From positions 252,586-316,585 of the forward strand of contig NZ_FIZX01000002.1 of the NCBI RefSeq assembly GCF_900055185.1: 64,000 bases of DNA, in the 5' to 3' direction. The position numbers and the translations under genes were made by a program. The notes under the pieces were generated by a model. The model saw only the letters and a list, made by a program, of their open reading frames with translations. It was not told where the DNA came from and did no database searches. The DNA comes from Grimontia celer. Lineage in GTDB: Bacteria; Pseudomonadota; Gammaproteobacteria; Enterobacterales; Vibrionaceae. Below, one piece after another: positions 21,021 to 29,696 of this stretch (position 1 is the stretch's first letter; every line of letters begins with the position of its first letter).

Positions 21021-21368
21021 ATGACGACCGAAAATACAGCGCCTGTTGAGCATTTTGTTGATGCATCCCGTCAAACTGGCGCTATCTGGGGTTTACACTG
21101 TAAAGATGGGTGGGTGATCTGTGACTCAGCCATCTATGAAGACACGGATGTGATGCCGTTCTGGTCAACACGGGAAGCCGCTGAAATTCACTGTGTTGAT
21201 GAATGGTCTGAATTTGCTCCCGTCGCTATTCCCCTTGAAGAATTTGTCGATGAATGGCTGGTGGATCTGGCGAATGATGCCGTTATGCTTGGACCAGATT
21301 GGGGGGATGATCTCAGTGGTGAAGAGATCGAGCCCAGAGAGCTAGCTGAAAAATTCGTTTTACAGTAG
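21021..21368 (+). CDS. DUF2750 domain-containing protein
   Basis: 115 residues, cytosolic and acidic. The pattern IWGLHCKDGWVIC, then VMPFWSTREAAE, then IPLEEFVDEWLVDLANDAVMLGPDW is the DUF2750 signature, a small family common in Vibrionaceae and related bacteria with no known activity. The ribosome site is ATAGGAGAGAG before ATG. It appears to be monocistronic, lying between an AraC regulator and hpd. No catalytic motif is evident. Confidence 0.85.
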   Translation: MTTENTAPVEHFVDASRQTGAIWGLHCKDGWVICDSAIYEDTDVMPFWSTREAAEIHCVDEWSEFAPVAIPLEEFVDEWLVDLANDAVMLGPDWGDDLSGEEIEPRELAEKFVLQ

Positions 21369-21494
21369 ATAGTTACGCTTCTCTGTCAATCTGAGTGTAC
21401 AAAATCTTCTTTACAGCGTGCTCTTCTGTAGCACGCCCTCTTGCGTTGCCTTCTAACGTTACCGACTGCTATTCCTAATTAAGTGAATTAACAA

Positions 21495-21524
21495 GGCTGT
21501 AACAACTTTCGGTTTGTTACAGCC
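21495..21524. promoter_or_regulatory. Perfect 11-bp inverted repeat upstream of hpd
   Basis: GGCTGTAACAA and TTGTTACAGCC are exact reverse complements with an 8-nt spacer, ending 34 nt before the hpd start codon. It could be a dimeric-regulator operator or, if transcribed, a leader hairpin. The half-site TGTAAC resembles TyrR/PhhR half-sites, but the 12-nt internal spacing does not fit the TyrR-box spacing of 6. Confidence 0.6.
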
Positions 21525-21558
21525 AATTGCAAGGGATCGCGGATTAGGAGGATTAACG

Positions 21559-22632
21559 ATGACACAGACAACAATCAACCCAATGGGAACTGACGGCTTC
21601 GAGTTTGTTGAATACACCGCACCGAATGCGAAGGGCATTGCTGATCTGAAGAATCTGTTTTCGCTGATGGGATTCGCCGAGATTGCGAAACATAAACATA
21701 AAAATGTGTGGCTCTATCGCCAAGGAGATATCAATTTCATTGTGAACGGTGAAATTGACTCACAGGCGGAAGGTTTTGCCAAAGTGCATGGTGCCAGCGT
21801 GAACGCTATGGCATTTCGCGTGCAGGATGCGCGACATGCGGTGGATTACGCCGTCAAGCAAGGTGCTACGGCGTGTGAAGCACGTGTGGGGCCAATGGAG
21901 CTGAACATTCCGGCAATCCACGGCATCGGCGATTCCTACTTGTATCTCGTTGACCGCTACGGTGACAACGAAATCTACGACATCGATTTTGACTACTACC
22001 CAGACTGGCGTGAGCGCCTTTCCGCATCTGATGCGGGTCTGCAGGTGATTGATCACCTGACCCATAATGTTGAAAAAGGCAACATGGATACATGGGCTGA
22101 TTTTTACGATCGCATTGCGAACTTCAAAGAAATCCGTTTCTTTGATATTGAAGGAAAGCTTACGGGGTTGAAGTCACGCGCTCTAACTGCGCCTTGTGGC
22201 AAAATCCGCATCCCTATCAATGAGTCTAGCGACGACAAATCCCAAATTGCCGAATACCTCAAAGAATACAACGGTGAAGGCATACAGCACATTGCGCTCA
22301 GCACAGATGACATCTACAAAACCGTGGAGTCACTGAGAAGCCGCGGTATGCGCTTTATGGATACGCCAGACACTTACTACGAGAAAGTGAACACGCGTGT
22401 TGAAGGGCACGATGAGAGCGTTGATCAGTTGCGCGATCTGAGAGTGCTGATTGATGGCAATGTGGAAACAGGCATCCTGCTGCAGATATTCACAGATACC
22501 GTTATTGGCCCTGTGTTCTTTGAAATCATTCAGCGAAAAGGGAATCAGGGATTTGGTGAGGGTAACTTCCAGGCTCTGTTTGAGTCGATTGAACTTGACC
22601 AAATTCGCCGCGGCGTTTTGGATGCGGGATAA
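21559..22632 (+). CDS. hpd: 4-hydroxyphenylpyruvate dioxygenase
   Basis: 357 residues from ATG 21559, preceded by TTAGGAGGATTAACG. The non-heme Fe(II) enzyme converts 4-hydroxyphenylpyruvate to homogentisate in tyrosine catabolism. The two vicinal-oxygen-chelate domains are visible, and the three iron ligands fall in IDHLTHNV, GIQHIALSTDDI and FFEIIQRKG; the C-terminal GFGEGNFQALFESIE is typical. The length is normal. No homogentisate dioxygenase or maleylacetoacetate isomerase gene lies beside it, and a terminator follows directly. If those genes are absent from the genome, homogentisate would accumulate and polymerise to pyomelanin. Confidence 0.96.
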   Translation: MTQTTINPMGTDGFEFVEYTAPNAKGIADLKNLFSLMGFAEIAKHKHKNVWLYRQGDINFIVNGEIDSQAEGFAKVHGASVNAMAFRVQDARHAVDYAVKQGATACEARVGPMELNIPAIHGIGDSYLYLVDRYGDNEIYDIDFDYYPDWRERLSASDAGLQVIDHLTHNVEKGNMDTWADFYDRIANFKEIRFFDIEGKLTGLKSRALTAPCGKIRIPINESSDDKSQIAEYLKEYNGEGIQHIALSTDDIYKTVESLRSRGMRFMDTPDTYYEKVNTRVEGHDESVDQLRDLRVLIDGNVETGILLQIFTDTVIGPVFFEIIQRKGNQGFGEGNFQALFESIELDQIRRGVLDAG

Positions 22633-22653
22633 TCAGCATTTCCTTTTATAATG

Positions 22654-22680
22654 AAAAAACAGGCCAATTGGCCTGTTTTT
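22654..22680. terminator. Bidirectional rho-independent terminator
   Basis: ACAGGCCAATTGGCCTGT is a perfect palindrome with an A-run on the left and a T-run on the right. It separates the convergent hpd (+) and PilZ (-) genes. Confidence 0.93.
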
Positions 22681-22682
22681 CG

Positions 22683-23363
22683 TTATACGTCCAGTGACCT
22701 GTCATTCGCCCGCATATCAAAGAGCAACTGGTAGAAAAATTCTTTGCGCAGCGTCGAGCTGCTCTCATCAAAGCGAACACCTGCCGTGGGAGGCTCTTTG
22801 TCGTTATTGACCGTGACGACCTTGCCCGTGATTACACCTTTCAAATCACTACCATATTCAATATGAATTTTCAGGGTCTCATCTTCAAAGAACAGGTGTT
22901 CATCGCCGGAGGCTGAAAGGCAGCAGCCGGAGACAGAGTAATCGACAAGACGCCCTTTGAAAGGGCCATCGTCAGCGTCGATACGTACTGTGAGATTTGT
23001 ATCTATGCGAGGCTCCTGGCGAATTTGGCGGTGAGCAATGCTTTCCGGTAAGGAGACAATCAAGAGACGGATTGGTTTTTGAATCACTCCCATCACTAGG
23101 GAGCGAAACGCAATCACATCACGGAATTCACTGTCAGTGATGGCGCGGATAATCAGCTCGTTGTTGGGAATAAAAAAACGCTCAATGATGGGGTCGTTGC
23201 CGCTCGGGCAATCAATCAATAAAAACTGGTCTTTACGATAACCAACGATGCGAGAGGTTACCTGGGTTTTACGTGGATCGTCTGAAAGCTCTATGTTCAG
23301 TCTGGCACCAACCGACAAAAGCCGGTAAAAACTGTCTTGCGATTCCTTTTTAACTGCCTGCAT
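22683..23363 (-). CDS. PilZ-domain c-di-GMP receptor, YcgR-like
   Basis: 226 residues. The N-terminal half (about 1-105) resembles the YcgR flagellar-brake domain (LSVGARLNIEL, RIVGYRKDQFLLIDCP). The PilZ domain follows with its two c-di-GMP-binding motifs: RQEPR (about residue 130) and DYSVSG. It is cytosolic. YcgR-type proteins slow the flagellar motor when c-di-GMP is high, but other roles exist. The ribosome site GGGGAGAGAG precedes ATG. It is 27 nt downstream of the binding-protein-like gene on the same strand, so the two may share a transcript. Confidence 0.92.
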   Translation of the reverse strand: MQAVKKESQDSFYRLLSVGARLNIELSDDPRKTQVTSRIVGYRKDQFLLIDCPSGNDPIIERFFIPNNELIIRAITDSEFRDVIAFRSLVMGVIQKPIRLLIVSLPESIAHRQIRQEPRIDTNLTVRIDADDGPFKGRLVDYSVSGCCLSASGDEHLFFEDETLKIHIEYGSDLKGVITGKVVTVNNDKEPPTAGVRFDESSSTLRKEFFYQLLFDMRANDRSLDV

Positions 23364-23390
23364 AAAACTGCTCTCTCCCCAAAATGGCGA

Positions 23391-24185
23391 TCATAAATAA
23401 CCGCCAATGATACTGGCTAGCTCCCCGTTATCTCGCATCTCCTGTATGCGTTTATCCATAAACTCCTGAAGCTCAGGGCTGATTCCGGGCGAGTAAGCCA
23501 AATGAATGTTGTATTTCGGGATGAGGTTATTCACCTCATAGAGTGTGTATTCATTTTGGGTATATCCAAGACGCTTAAGGTGGTATTTGAGGCGAAGGTC
23601 CATTTCGACAAAACCGCCAACGTTTTTAAGACGATCAACCACGCGGAAGGCAGAATCATAGTTCTTGACCCGAACCTCACTGACGGCTCCGTTTCTTATT
23701 TGCTCTTCAAGGCCGGGATAGTCAAACCCAAAAAGCAAAACGGCGATTTTCCCGTTCAGATCTTCTGGCGTTTGGTACACAAATTCGGAGTCGGTTCGAC
23801 TGAGAATACTGTGCTCTACTTCAAGAATTGGGAATTTGGAGAGATTCGCTGCCTGCATGTCGCCCCATGCCGGACTACCGTAAGTGACCCAATTTTTATC
23901 TTTATTTTTATTTAATTCAGCAAGGTAGCGATTGAAGGGGTAAGTGTGAATGACTATCTGGTGCTCGGTGCCTTCAAATGCCTGTTTAAGTACGTCCGTG
24001 ACTATGCCACGATGGTTCGTACCTTTGTCCTGAATTTGCAGTGGTTCAGCCTGATCCTGGATAACGAAATATTCCAGCATCGCTGCCGAAACAGGAGCAG
24101 AAAACAGGGAAAGTAACAGCGGATAGAAGATGACGCGATTAACAGTACAGCGAATGGATTGCTTTTCAGACATTGTTTTGACCAT
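23391..24185 (-). CDS. Periplasmic binding-protein-like (family 3) protein
   Basis: 264 residues with a signal peptide (VIFYPLLLSLFSAPVSA) and a family-3 solute-binding fold (GIVTDVLKQAFEGTEH, LNGKIAVLLFGFDYPG, MDLRLKYHLKRLGY). There is no ABC permease or ATPase nearby, so it is unlikely to feed a transporter. It is divergent from a membrane hybrid kinase (70-nt gap) and upstream of a PilZ gene, which hints that it is a periplasmic sensing partner. That link is inference. The start could be either of two Met codons four residues apart. Confidence 0.82.
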   Translation of the reverse strand: MVKTMSEKQSIRCTVNRVIFYPLLLSLFSAPVSAAMLEYFVIQDQAEPLQIQDKGTNHRGIVTDVLKQAFEGTEHQIVIHTYPFNRYLAELNKNKDKNWVTYGSPAWGDMQAANLSKFPILEVEHSILSRTDSEFVYQTPEDLNGKIAVLLFGFDYPGLEEQIRNGAVSEVRVKNYDSAFRVVDRLKNVGGFVEMDLRLKYHLKRLGYTQNEYTLYEVNNLIPKYNIHLAYSPGISPELQEFMDKRIQEMRDNGELASIIGGYL

Positions 24186-24255
24186 CCATGTTTACAAATC
24201 GTGGCTATTCTTACAGGTGGGTGCTCTGAATTTAAGACATTAATAAGCCTAGACT

Positions 24256-26577
24256 ATGTTGAATCAAAAAGAGAATCTTCATCAGCCTTCAAGCATGGCA
24301 GCACGATTAGTGGGTCGTGTTCTTCTCGTGTGTAGCCTTCTTGCATTTCTTGTTGCGGCTTTCGCTTTGTATTTGGATTATCAGGCACGTACGGAGCAAA
24401 TGCGCCAAAATGCCCTTTTAATTCAAAAGACTGACTTAGCCAGTATCACCAACAGTGTTTGGCAGGAAGACATGAATCAACTGCAGGTCACAACGCAGGG
24501 GATCTTCCGCGACCCGGACATTAGTTATATTCGAGTATTTGACGACGATCGCACGTTGGCCGAGCACGGCGTCATGCCTCCAGAGCCAAAGTTTGCCTAT
24601 CAATGGCCATTAGTGCACGAGCAATTTGGCAAAACCTATCAACTGGGTTTCCTACAAATAGAAGTAAGCCTTGAAGATATATACAGCGCGCTGACTGAGC
24701 GTTTTGTGATGTTGCTGCTCTTCCTTGGTGGCGCAACGTTGATTCTCGGCGGCTTGGTGTTCTTCATCGTTTATGTTGATGTGGTTCGCCCTCTGGTCTG
24801 GATTTCTCATGGTGTTACCAAATTCGGTACAGACAACCTGCCAAAACCCATTGAGCCACCCAGCCAAAAAGTGGGTGAGGAACTGGTCACGCTCTACACC
24901 CAATACAACGACACCATCGAAAAGATGCGTGAGTACAGTGCCGAGCTCAAAAGTGCCAAAGTGCAAGCAGAAACAGCTAACCAGAAGAAGAGTGAATTCC
25001 TCGCCAACATGAGCCATGAAATCCGCACGCCAATGAATGGCATCATCGGCATGGCTTCGCTCTTGAAAGGCACGCGTTTGGACGAAGAACAGCGCGAATT
25101 TATAGAGATGTTGGAAACGTCATCTCTATCGCTTTTGGATATTATCAACGACATTCTCGACTTTTCGAAAATTGAAGCGGGTAAGCTCGAGCTGGATTAC
25201 GTCGAACTTAACCTGTTTGAGCTTTGCAAAGACATTGAGCATCTTTTCCGCCTTCGCACAAAAGAAAAAGGCCTCGAGTTTGAATGCAGTCTGGATCAGG
25301 ACATGACGCCGCTCCTAATGGGTGATGCGCCTCGTCTGCGTCAGGTGATGATCAATCTTGTCGGCAACGCGGTGAAGTTTACCCAAAACGGCAGTGTACG
25401 CGTGTGCATCCGTCAGGTTGGTGAAGAAGGCGATAATATTTCGGTGCGCTTTGAAGTGCGTGACACTGGTATTGGGATTCCATCGAACAAACTCAACACC
25501 ATTTTCGAGAAGTTCGAACAAGCCGATGGCAGTATGAGTCGCAACTTTGGTGGTACTGGTTTGGGTCTCGCGATTTCGAGCCAGATTGTTGAGCTCATGG
25601 GTGGTCACATTGACGTGGAAAGTCAGGAAGGTGAGGGAAGCTGTTTCTTCTTCACCGTGACGTTTGAACGCGCCCAAATGCCGGAAGCAACCCCGGCTGA
25701 TGCGTTACTTTTCTCTGATGCTGCCATGCTGCTGGTGGATGACAGTCGCCTGAACATGCGAATTACCAGTGCACAACTCAGCAATTTGGGTTGTCAGGTG
25801 ACCTGTTGCGTACACCCGGAAGATGCAGAAGAGATGATTGCGGAGCGTATCGACACCGCCAAGCCGTTTAAGCTGGTGATTCTTGATAAGCTCATGCCGA
25901 ACTCAGATGGCTTTTCCATCGCCTCTAAATTGCGCAAGCGCTTTGGCAAGCGTTGCCCTAGCTTGATGATGATCACTGCTGCACCGGAAGTACACGACAA
26001 TGTGAAGTTAGAGAACTTCAACATTGAAGGCTATCTCTCCAGGCCCTACAAATTTAACGATCTTCGCAACCACCTAACCCGAATTCTGCGCGGTCAACAG
26101 GCCAAGCTGGGTGTGGTTTCTATGGCTGGGCACAAAGCGGGTCAGGCATCACGTGAAAACAAATCACCAGAACCTACCACTTATTCCGGTCGTGTGCTGG
26201 TGGTGGAAGATACCTTGGTGAACCAGCGTGTGACGCAAGCGATGTTGGCGAAGTTAGGTGTGGATGTGGTAGTGGCTGAGAATGGTCAGGTGGCGATTGA
26301 TTACTGTAAGGAAGATATGTTCGACCTGATCTTCATGGATTGTCAGATGCCCATCATGGACGGATACCAAGCATCACGTATTCTTCGCGAGCACGAATAC
26401 GCGCCTCATACGCCGATTGTCGCCCTAACTGCCAATGCAACTGCCCAGGACAGAGATGATTGCTTGAAATGCGGTATGGATGATTACATTGCCAAGCCGG
26501 TCAGCAAGGCAGATCTGGAACGAATGATTAAGGCGCATATGCCTGGTTCCCAGCAGGGGCAAGCTAAAACGCTCTAA
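24256..26577 (+). CDS. Membrane hybrid sensor histidine kinase with two receivers
   Basis: 773 residues: transmembrane helix 1 at about 18-42, a short periplasmic sensor (43-148), helix 2 (150-175), a HAMP-like linker, then HisKA with the phospho-accepting His254 in [15 protein letters not shown], HATPase (N box [10 protein letters not shown] boxes DTGIGIP and GGTGLGL), and two receivers. Receiver 2 (about 647-765) is canonical (VEDT, FMDCQMP, AKPV). Receiver 1 (about 490-610) keeps DD and the acceptor Asp (VILDKLMP) but has Arg-Pro where Lys-Pro is expected (YLSRPY). There is no Hpt domain, so it needs a separate phosphotransfer protein. It is monocistronic with its own terminator. Confidence 0.93.
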   Translation: MLNQKENLHQPSSMAARLVGRVLLVCSLLAFLVAAFALYLDYQARTEQMRQNALLIQKTDLASITNSVWQEDMNQLQVTTQGIFRDPDISYIRVFDDDRTLAEHGVMPPEPKFAYQWPLVHEQFGKTYQLGFLQIEVSLEDIYSALTERFVMLLLFLGGATLILGGLVFFIVYVDVVRPLVWISHGVTKFGTDNLPKPIEPPSQKVGEELVTLYTQYNDTIEKMREYSAELKSAKVQAETANQKKSEFLANMSHEIRTPMNGIIGMASLLKGTRLDEEQREFIEMLETSSLSLLDIINDILDFSKIEAGKLELDYVELNLFELCKDIEHLFRLRTKEKGLEFECSLDQDMTPLLMGDAPRLRQVMINLVGNAVKFTQNGSVRVCIRQVGEEGDNISVRFEVRDTGIGIPSNKLNTIFEKFEQADGSMSRNFGGTGLGLAISSQIVELMGGHIDVESQEGEGSCFFFTVTFERAQMPEATPADALLFSDAAMLLVDDSRLNMRITSAQLSNLGCQVTCCVHPEDAEEMIAERIDTAKPFKLVILDKLMPNSDGFSIASKLRKRFGKRCPSLMMITAAPEVHDNVKLENFNIEGYLSRPYKFNDLRNHLTRILRGQQAKLGVVSMAGHKAGQASRENKSPEPTTYSGRVLVVEDTLVNQRVTQAMLAKLGVDVVVAENGQVAIDYCKEDMFDLIFMDCQMPIMDGYQASRILREHEYAPHTPIVALTANATAQDRDDCLKCGMDDYIAKPVSKADLERMIKAHMPGSQQGQAKTL

Positions 26578-26602
26578 CGTTTAGAACCTTTGAAGCTAAA
26601 TA

Positions 26603-26636
26603 AAAACGCCTGCTTTCGCAGGCGTTTTGCTTATTT
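26603..26636 (+). terminator. Rho-independent terminator of the hybrid kinase gene
   Basis: The stem AACGCCTGC/GCAGGCGTT with a TTTC loop is followed by TTTGCTTATTT. Confidence 0.92.
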
Positions 26637-26648
26637 GGACTCGTTACA

Positions 26649-26815
26649 TTATACCAATCGTAGTAAATATCTGCTCATCCTAGCTTGTTAAAATACTCGA
26701 TAACCACGTTGAAAAATTTGATTGTAGAAGAACTACTTATCGAATTTTTCGCCTTGTTCTCGAGCATTTTTCCTACGCTATCTCTGTTCACCTACCTACT
26801 GTGATTGGTATTACA
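26649..26815. repeat. Short palindromic repeat with ATACCAATC ends (MITE-like)
   Basis: The terminal inverted repeats 26649-26665 and 26799-26815 match at 14 of 17 positions and share the core ATACCAATC. The 167-bp interior contains a second inverted repeat (GAAAAATTTGAT with ATCGAATTTTTC, around 26711-26752) and CTCGA/TCGAG. There is no coding frame. Elements with ATACCAATC ends are, as I recall, dispersed in Vibrionaceae and Shewanella. It lies between the kinase terminator and the 3' end of the glycerol-importer operon. Confidence 0.65.
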
Positions 26816-26852
26816 TCTTCAACAAGACAAAACATCTCGCCGTCGTTGCTAT

Positions 26853-28586
26853 TTACATAGCTGATTTCCATTGCTGGAGCAGTTGATCGTAATTGATGGT
26901 CTGGCCTTGCGGCTTCTCGTTACCCAGCTTGGCTTTTGGAGCACCTGGTAGGTTCAGCCAGTACTCCGCATCACGTGGCTTATTCAATTTAGGACCACAA
27001 GCACCTTGTACTTTTGCTCGCTCAAGACGTTGCAATACGCGGTCTTGTGCTTTCGCCAAGCCATCCAACGCTTCCTGAGGAGATTTCTCACCGTTTGCGG
27101 CTTCAGCAATAAATTGCCACCACAGCTGTGCCAGTTTTGGATAGTCAGGCACGTTGGTACCGGTTGGTGTCCACTGCACGCGCGCTGGGCTGCGGTAGAA
27201 TTCCACCAAGCCACCCAATTTAGGTGCGACATCCGTCATCGCCTGAGAATTGATGTCGGACTCACGGATAGGCGTCAGACCCACCAGGGTTTTCTTAAGA
27301 GATACGGTTTTCGCCACAGTGAACTGTGCGTAAAGCCATGCCGCCATACGGCGCTTTGGATCGGTCGATTTCATCAGGGTCCAAGAACCGGCATCCTGAT
27401 AACCGAGCTTCATGCCGTCTTCCCAGTAAGGTCCACGTGGTGAAGGTGCCATGCGCCATTTTGGTGTGCCGTCTTCGTTCACAACAGCCAGACCGGGTTT
27501 AGTCATGTCAGCGGTAAAGGCGGTGTACCAGAAGATTTGCTGTGCAATCGACCCCTGCGCAGGAACCGGGCCTGCTTCAGAGAAGGTCATGCCTTGTGCT
27601 TCCGGTGGCGCGAATTCACGCAGCCAATCAACGTATTTTGTCGTGGCATAAACGGCGGCAGGGCCGTTGGTCGCACCACCACGCTCAACGCTTGAGCCGA
27701 CAGGTGAGCAGCCTTCCACACGGATGCCCCACTCATCAACTGGCGTCCCGTTCGGAATACCTTTGTCACCTGCACCTGCCATGGAGAACCAGGCATCGGT
27801 GAAACGCCAACCCAGTGATGGGTCTTTCTTACCGTAATCCATGTGGCCGTAAACGCGTTCGCCATCGATCTCTTTCACGTGAACAGAGAAGAATTCAGCG
27901 ATATCTTCATAGGCAGACCAGTTCACTGGCACACCCAGTTCATAGCCGTAAATCTCTTTGAACTTGGCTTTCAGATCATCACGGGCAAACCAATCGGCGC
28001 GGAACCAATAGAGGTTAGCGAACTGCTGGTCAGGCAGTTGGTAAATTTTGCCGTCCGGTCCGGTGGTAAAGCTGATGCCAATGAAATCGTCTAAATCTAG
28101 TGTAGGCAGTGTCACGTCTTTGCCTTCACCGACCATGTAGTCGCTGATAGGGAACACTTTGCCGTAGCGGAAGTGGGTACCAATCAAGTCAGAGTCATTG
28201 ATGTAGGCATCGTAGATACTGCGGTTGGACTGCATCTCTGTTTGCAGCTTTTCGACCACGTCACCTTCCTGAATCAGGTCATGGGTGACCTTGATGCCAG
28301 TGATCTCCTCGAAGGCTTTCGCCAGCACTTTGGACTCATATTCATGGGTGGTAATGGTTTCTGAGACAACCTTGATTTCCATGCCGCGGAAAGGTTTGGC
28401 AGCGTCGGTAAACCAGGCCATTTCCTTGAGCTGTTCCTCTTGGCTTAGCGTGGAAGGGGTAAACTCATCGCCAACCCACTTCTGTGCTGCGTCGCTGTAC
28501 TGATCGGCGAGGGCCGCCGGTGCCAGTAGCATGCCGATCATGAACCCAAGCGGTGTCCACTTATTTACAGCAGGCAATTGCTTCAT
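26853..28586 (-). CDS. glpV: Glycerol-type ABC transporter solute-binding protein
   Basis: 577 residues with a signal peptide (LGFMIGMLLAPAALA). It is much longer than ordinary sugar-binding proteins (about 400-430), a feature of the GlpV group. It has a family-1 binding-protein core (AKAFEEITGIKVTHDLIQEG, LPDQQFANLYWFRADWFARD) and a long C-terminal helical part (ALDGLAKAQDRVLQRLERA). It is the last gene in the S-T-P-Q-U-V gene order, identical to the Rhizobium glycerol importer, and this context rather than ligand residues supports glycerol. The ribosome site AAAGGAGCGAAACT precedes ATG. Confidence 0.82.
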   Translation of the reverse strand: MKQLPAVNKWTPLGFMIGMLLAPAALADQYSDAAQKWVGDEFTPSTLSQEEQLKEMAWFTDAAKPFRGMEIKVVSETITTHEYESKVLAKAFEEITGIKVTHDLIQEGDVVEKLQTEMQSNRSIYDAYINDSDLIGTHFRYGKVFPISDYMVGEGKDVTLPTLDLDDFIGISFTTGPDGKIYQLPDQQFANLYWFRADWFARDDLKAKFKEIYGYELGVPVNWSAYEDIAEFFSVHVKEIDGERVYGHMDYGKKDPSLGWRFTDAWFSMAGAGDKGIPNGTPVDEWGIRVEGCSPVGSSVERGGATNGPAAVYATTKYVDWLREFAPPEAQGMTFSEAGPVPAQGSIAQQIFWYTAFTADMTKPGLAVVNEDGTPKWRMAPSPRGPYWEDGMKLGYQDAGSWTLMKSTDPKRRMAAWLYAQFTVAKTVSLKKTLVGLTPIRESDINSQAMTDVAPKLGGLVEFYRSPARVQWTPTGTNVPDYPKLAQLWWQFIAEAANGEKSPQEALDGLAKAQDRVLQRLERAKVQGACGPKLNKPRDAEYWLNLPGAPKAKLGNEKPQGQTINYDQLLQQWKSAM

Positions 28587-28611
28587 AGTTTCGCTCCTTT
28601 GTCGTTTTTTC

Positions 28612-28884
28612 CTAACCCCAACGTAAAACCGCGATAAGCCATACGATGGCGACCCCGAAGGGATACCAGATAGGCAGATCCGTCATTCCGATGAAGAGAA
28701 GGTGTATATAGGCACTGCCGAGCAGTCCTATAAAGAGTCGATCACCCCGGGTTGTGCGGATAGGCAAAAATCCTTTCCTTTCCACACAAGGACGGAGTAC
28801 TTCGAATACGGTCATCGCCACCAACATGCAGGCGATGGTGATAAAAAACAGGGCGCTCGGGAGTGTCCAGGCCATCCAATTCAT
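28612..28884 (-). CDS. glpU: DUF2160 small membrane protein (GlpU counterpart)
   Basis: 90 residues with three hydrophobic segments (about 5-27, 48-67 and 70-88) and a basic loop between (RPCVERKGFLPIRTTRGDR). This is the DUF2160 family, found between permease and binding-protein genes in GlpSTPQUV-type importers. Its job is unknown; an accessory membrane subunit is the usual assumption. The ribosome site AGGAGAAATGAC precedes ATG. It lies 11 nt after glpQ and 25 nt before glpV. Confidence 0.85.
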   Translation of the reverse strand: MNWMAWTLPSALFFITIACMLVAMTVFEVLRPCVERKGFLPIRTTRGDRLFIGLLGSAYIHLLFIGMTDLPIWYPFGVAIVWLIAVLRWG

Positions 28885-28895
28885 GTCATTTCTCC

Positions 28896-29693
28896 TTATA
28901 CACGTCCGAGTGCGAAGCCTTTGGCAACGTGGTTACGCACGAACCAGATAACCAACAGACCGGGAACAATGGTCAACACACCTGCCGCAGCGAGCACGCC
29001 CCAGTCGATGCCAGAGGCACTGACGGTTCGCGTCATGGTCGCAACGATAGGTTTTGCGTTGACAGAGGTGAGTGTCCGCGCCAGCAGCAGTTCAACCCAG
29101 CTGAACATGAAGCAGAAGAACGCGGTAACGCCGATCCCTGAGCGGATCATCGGGATAAAGATCCTCACGAAGAAACGGGGGAAGCTGTATCCGTCGATGT
29201 AGGCGGTTTCATCAATCTCCTTTGGCACGCCGCTCATGAAACCTTCCAGAATCCATACCGCGAGCGGCACGTTGAAAAGGCAGTGGGCGAGTGCCACAGC
29301 GATATGGGTGTCGAACAAGCCCACCGAGCTGTATAGCTGGAAGAATGGCAGCAGGAATACAGCAGGTGGTGCCATTCTGTTGGTCAACAACCAGAAGAAG
29401 AGGTGCTTGTCGCCCACGAACTTGTAGCGCGAGAACGCATAAGCGGCAGGCAGTGCAACCGACAGTGACAGAAGGGTGTTAATACTCACGTACGTGAGTG
29501 AGTTCAGGTAACCCGAGTACCAACTTGGGTCTGAGAAAATGACAATGTAATTATCCAGCGTAAAGCTTTGCGGCCAGAACGTGAGTCCGCCTAAGATCTC
29601 TTCATTGGTTTTGAAAGACATCATCAGCAGCCAGTAGATTGGCGTCATCAGAAACACAATGTAGGCGAGCAGGCCAAAGGTTTTTCTGTTCAT
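28896..29693 (-). CDS. glpQ: Glycerol-type ABC transporter permease (MalG type)
   Basis: A 265-residue inner-membrane permease with six hydrophobic segments. The N-terminus (LLAYIVFLMTPIYWLLMMSF) and the EAA-like loop (PKEIDETAYIDGYSFPRFFV) are typical of MalG-like subunits, though the loop has ETA in place of EAA. The gene follows glpP after a 3-nt gap with AAAAGGAGC as ribosome site. The symbol refers to the ABC importer and not to the E. coli glycerophosphodiesterase of the same name. Confidence 0.85.
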   Translation of the reverse strand: MNRKTFGLLAYIVFLMTPIYWLLMMSFKTNEEILGGLTFWPQSFTLDNYIVIFSDPSWYSGYLNSLTYVSINTLLSLSVALPAAYAFSRYKFVGDKHLFFWLLTNRMAPPAVFLLPFFQLYSSVGLFDTHIAVALAHCLFNVPLAVWILEGFMSGVPKEIDETAYIDGYSFPRFFVRIFIPMIRSGIGVTAFFCFMFSWVELLLARTLTSVNAKPIVATMTRTVSASGIDWGVLAAAGVLTIVPGLLVIWFVRNHVAKGFALGRV

Positions 29694-29696
29694 GGC

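Noticed and set aside
21495-21524. Reading the hpd inverted repeat as a TyrR box
   Set aside because: The half-sites are 12 nt apart and not 6, so the fit is only partial.
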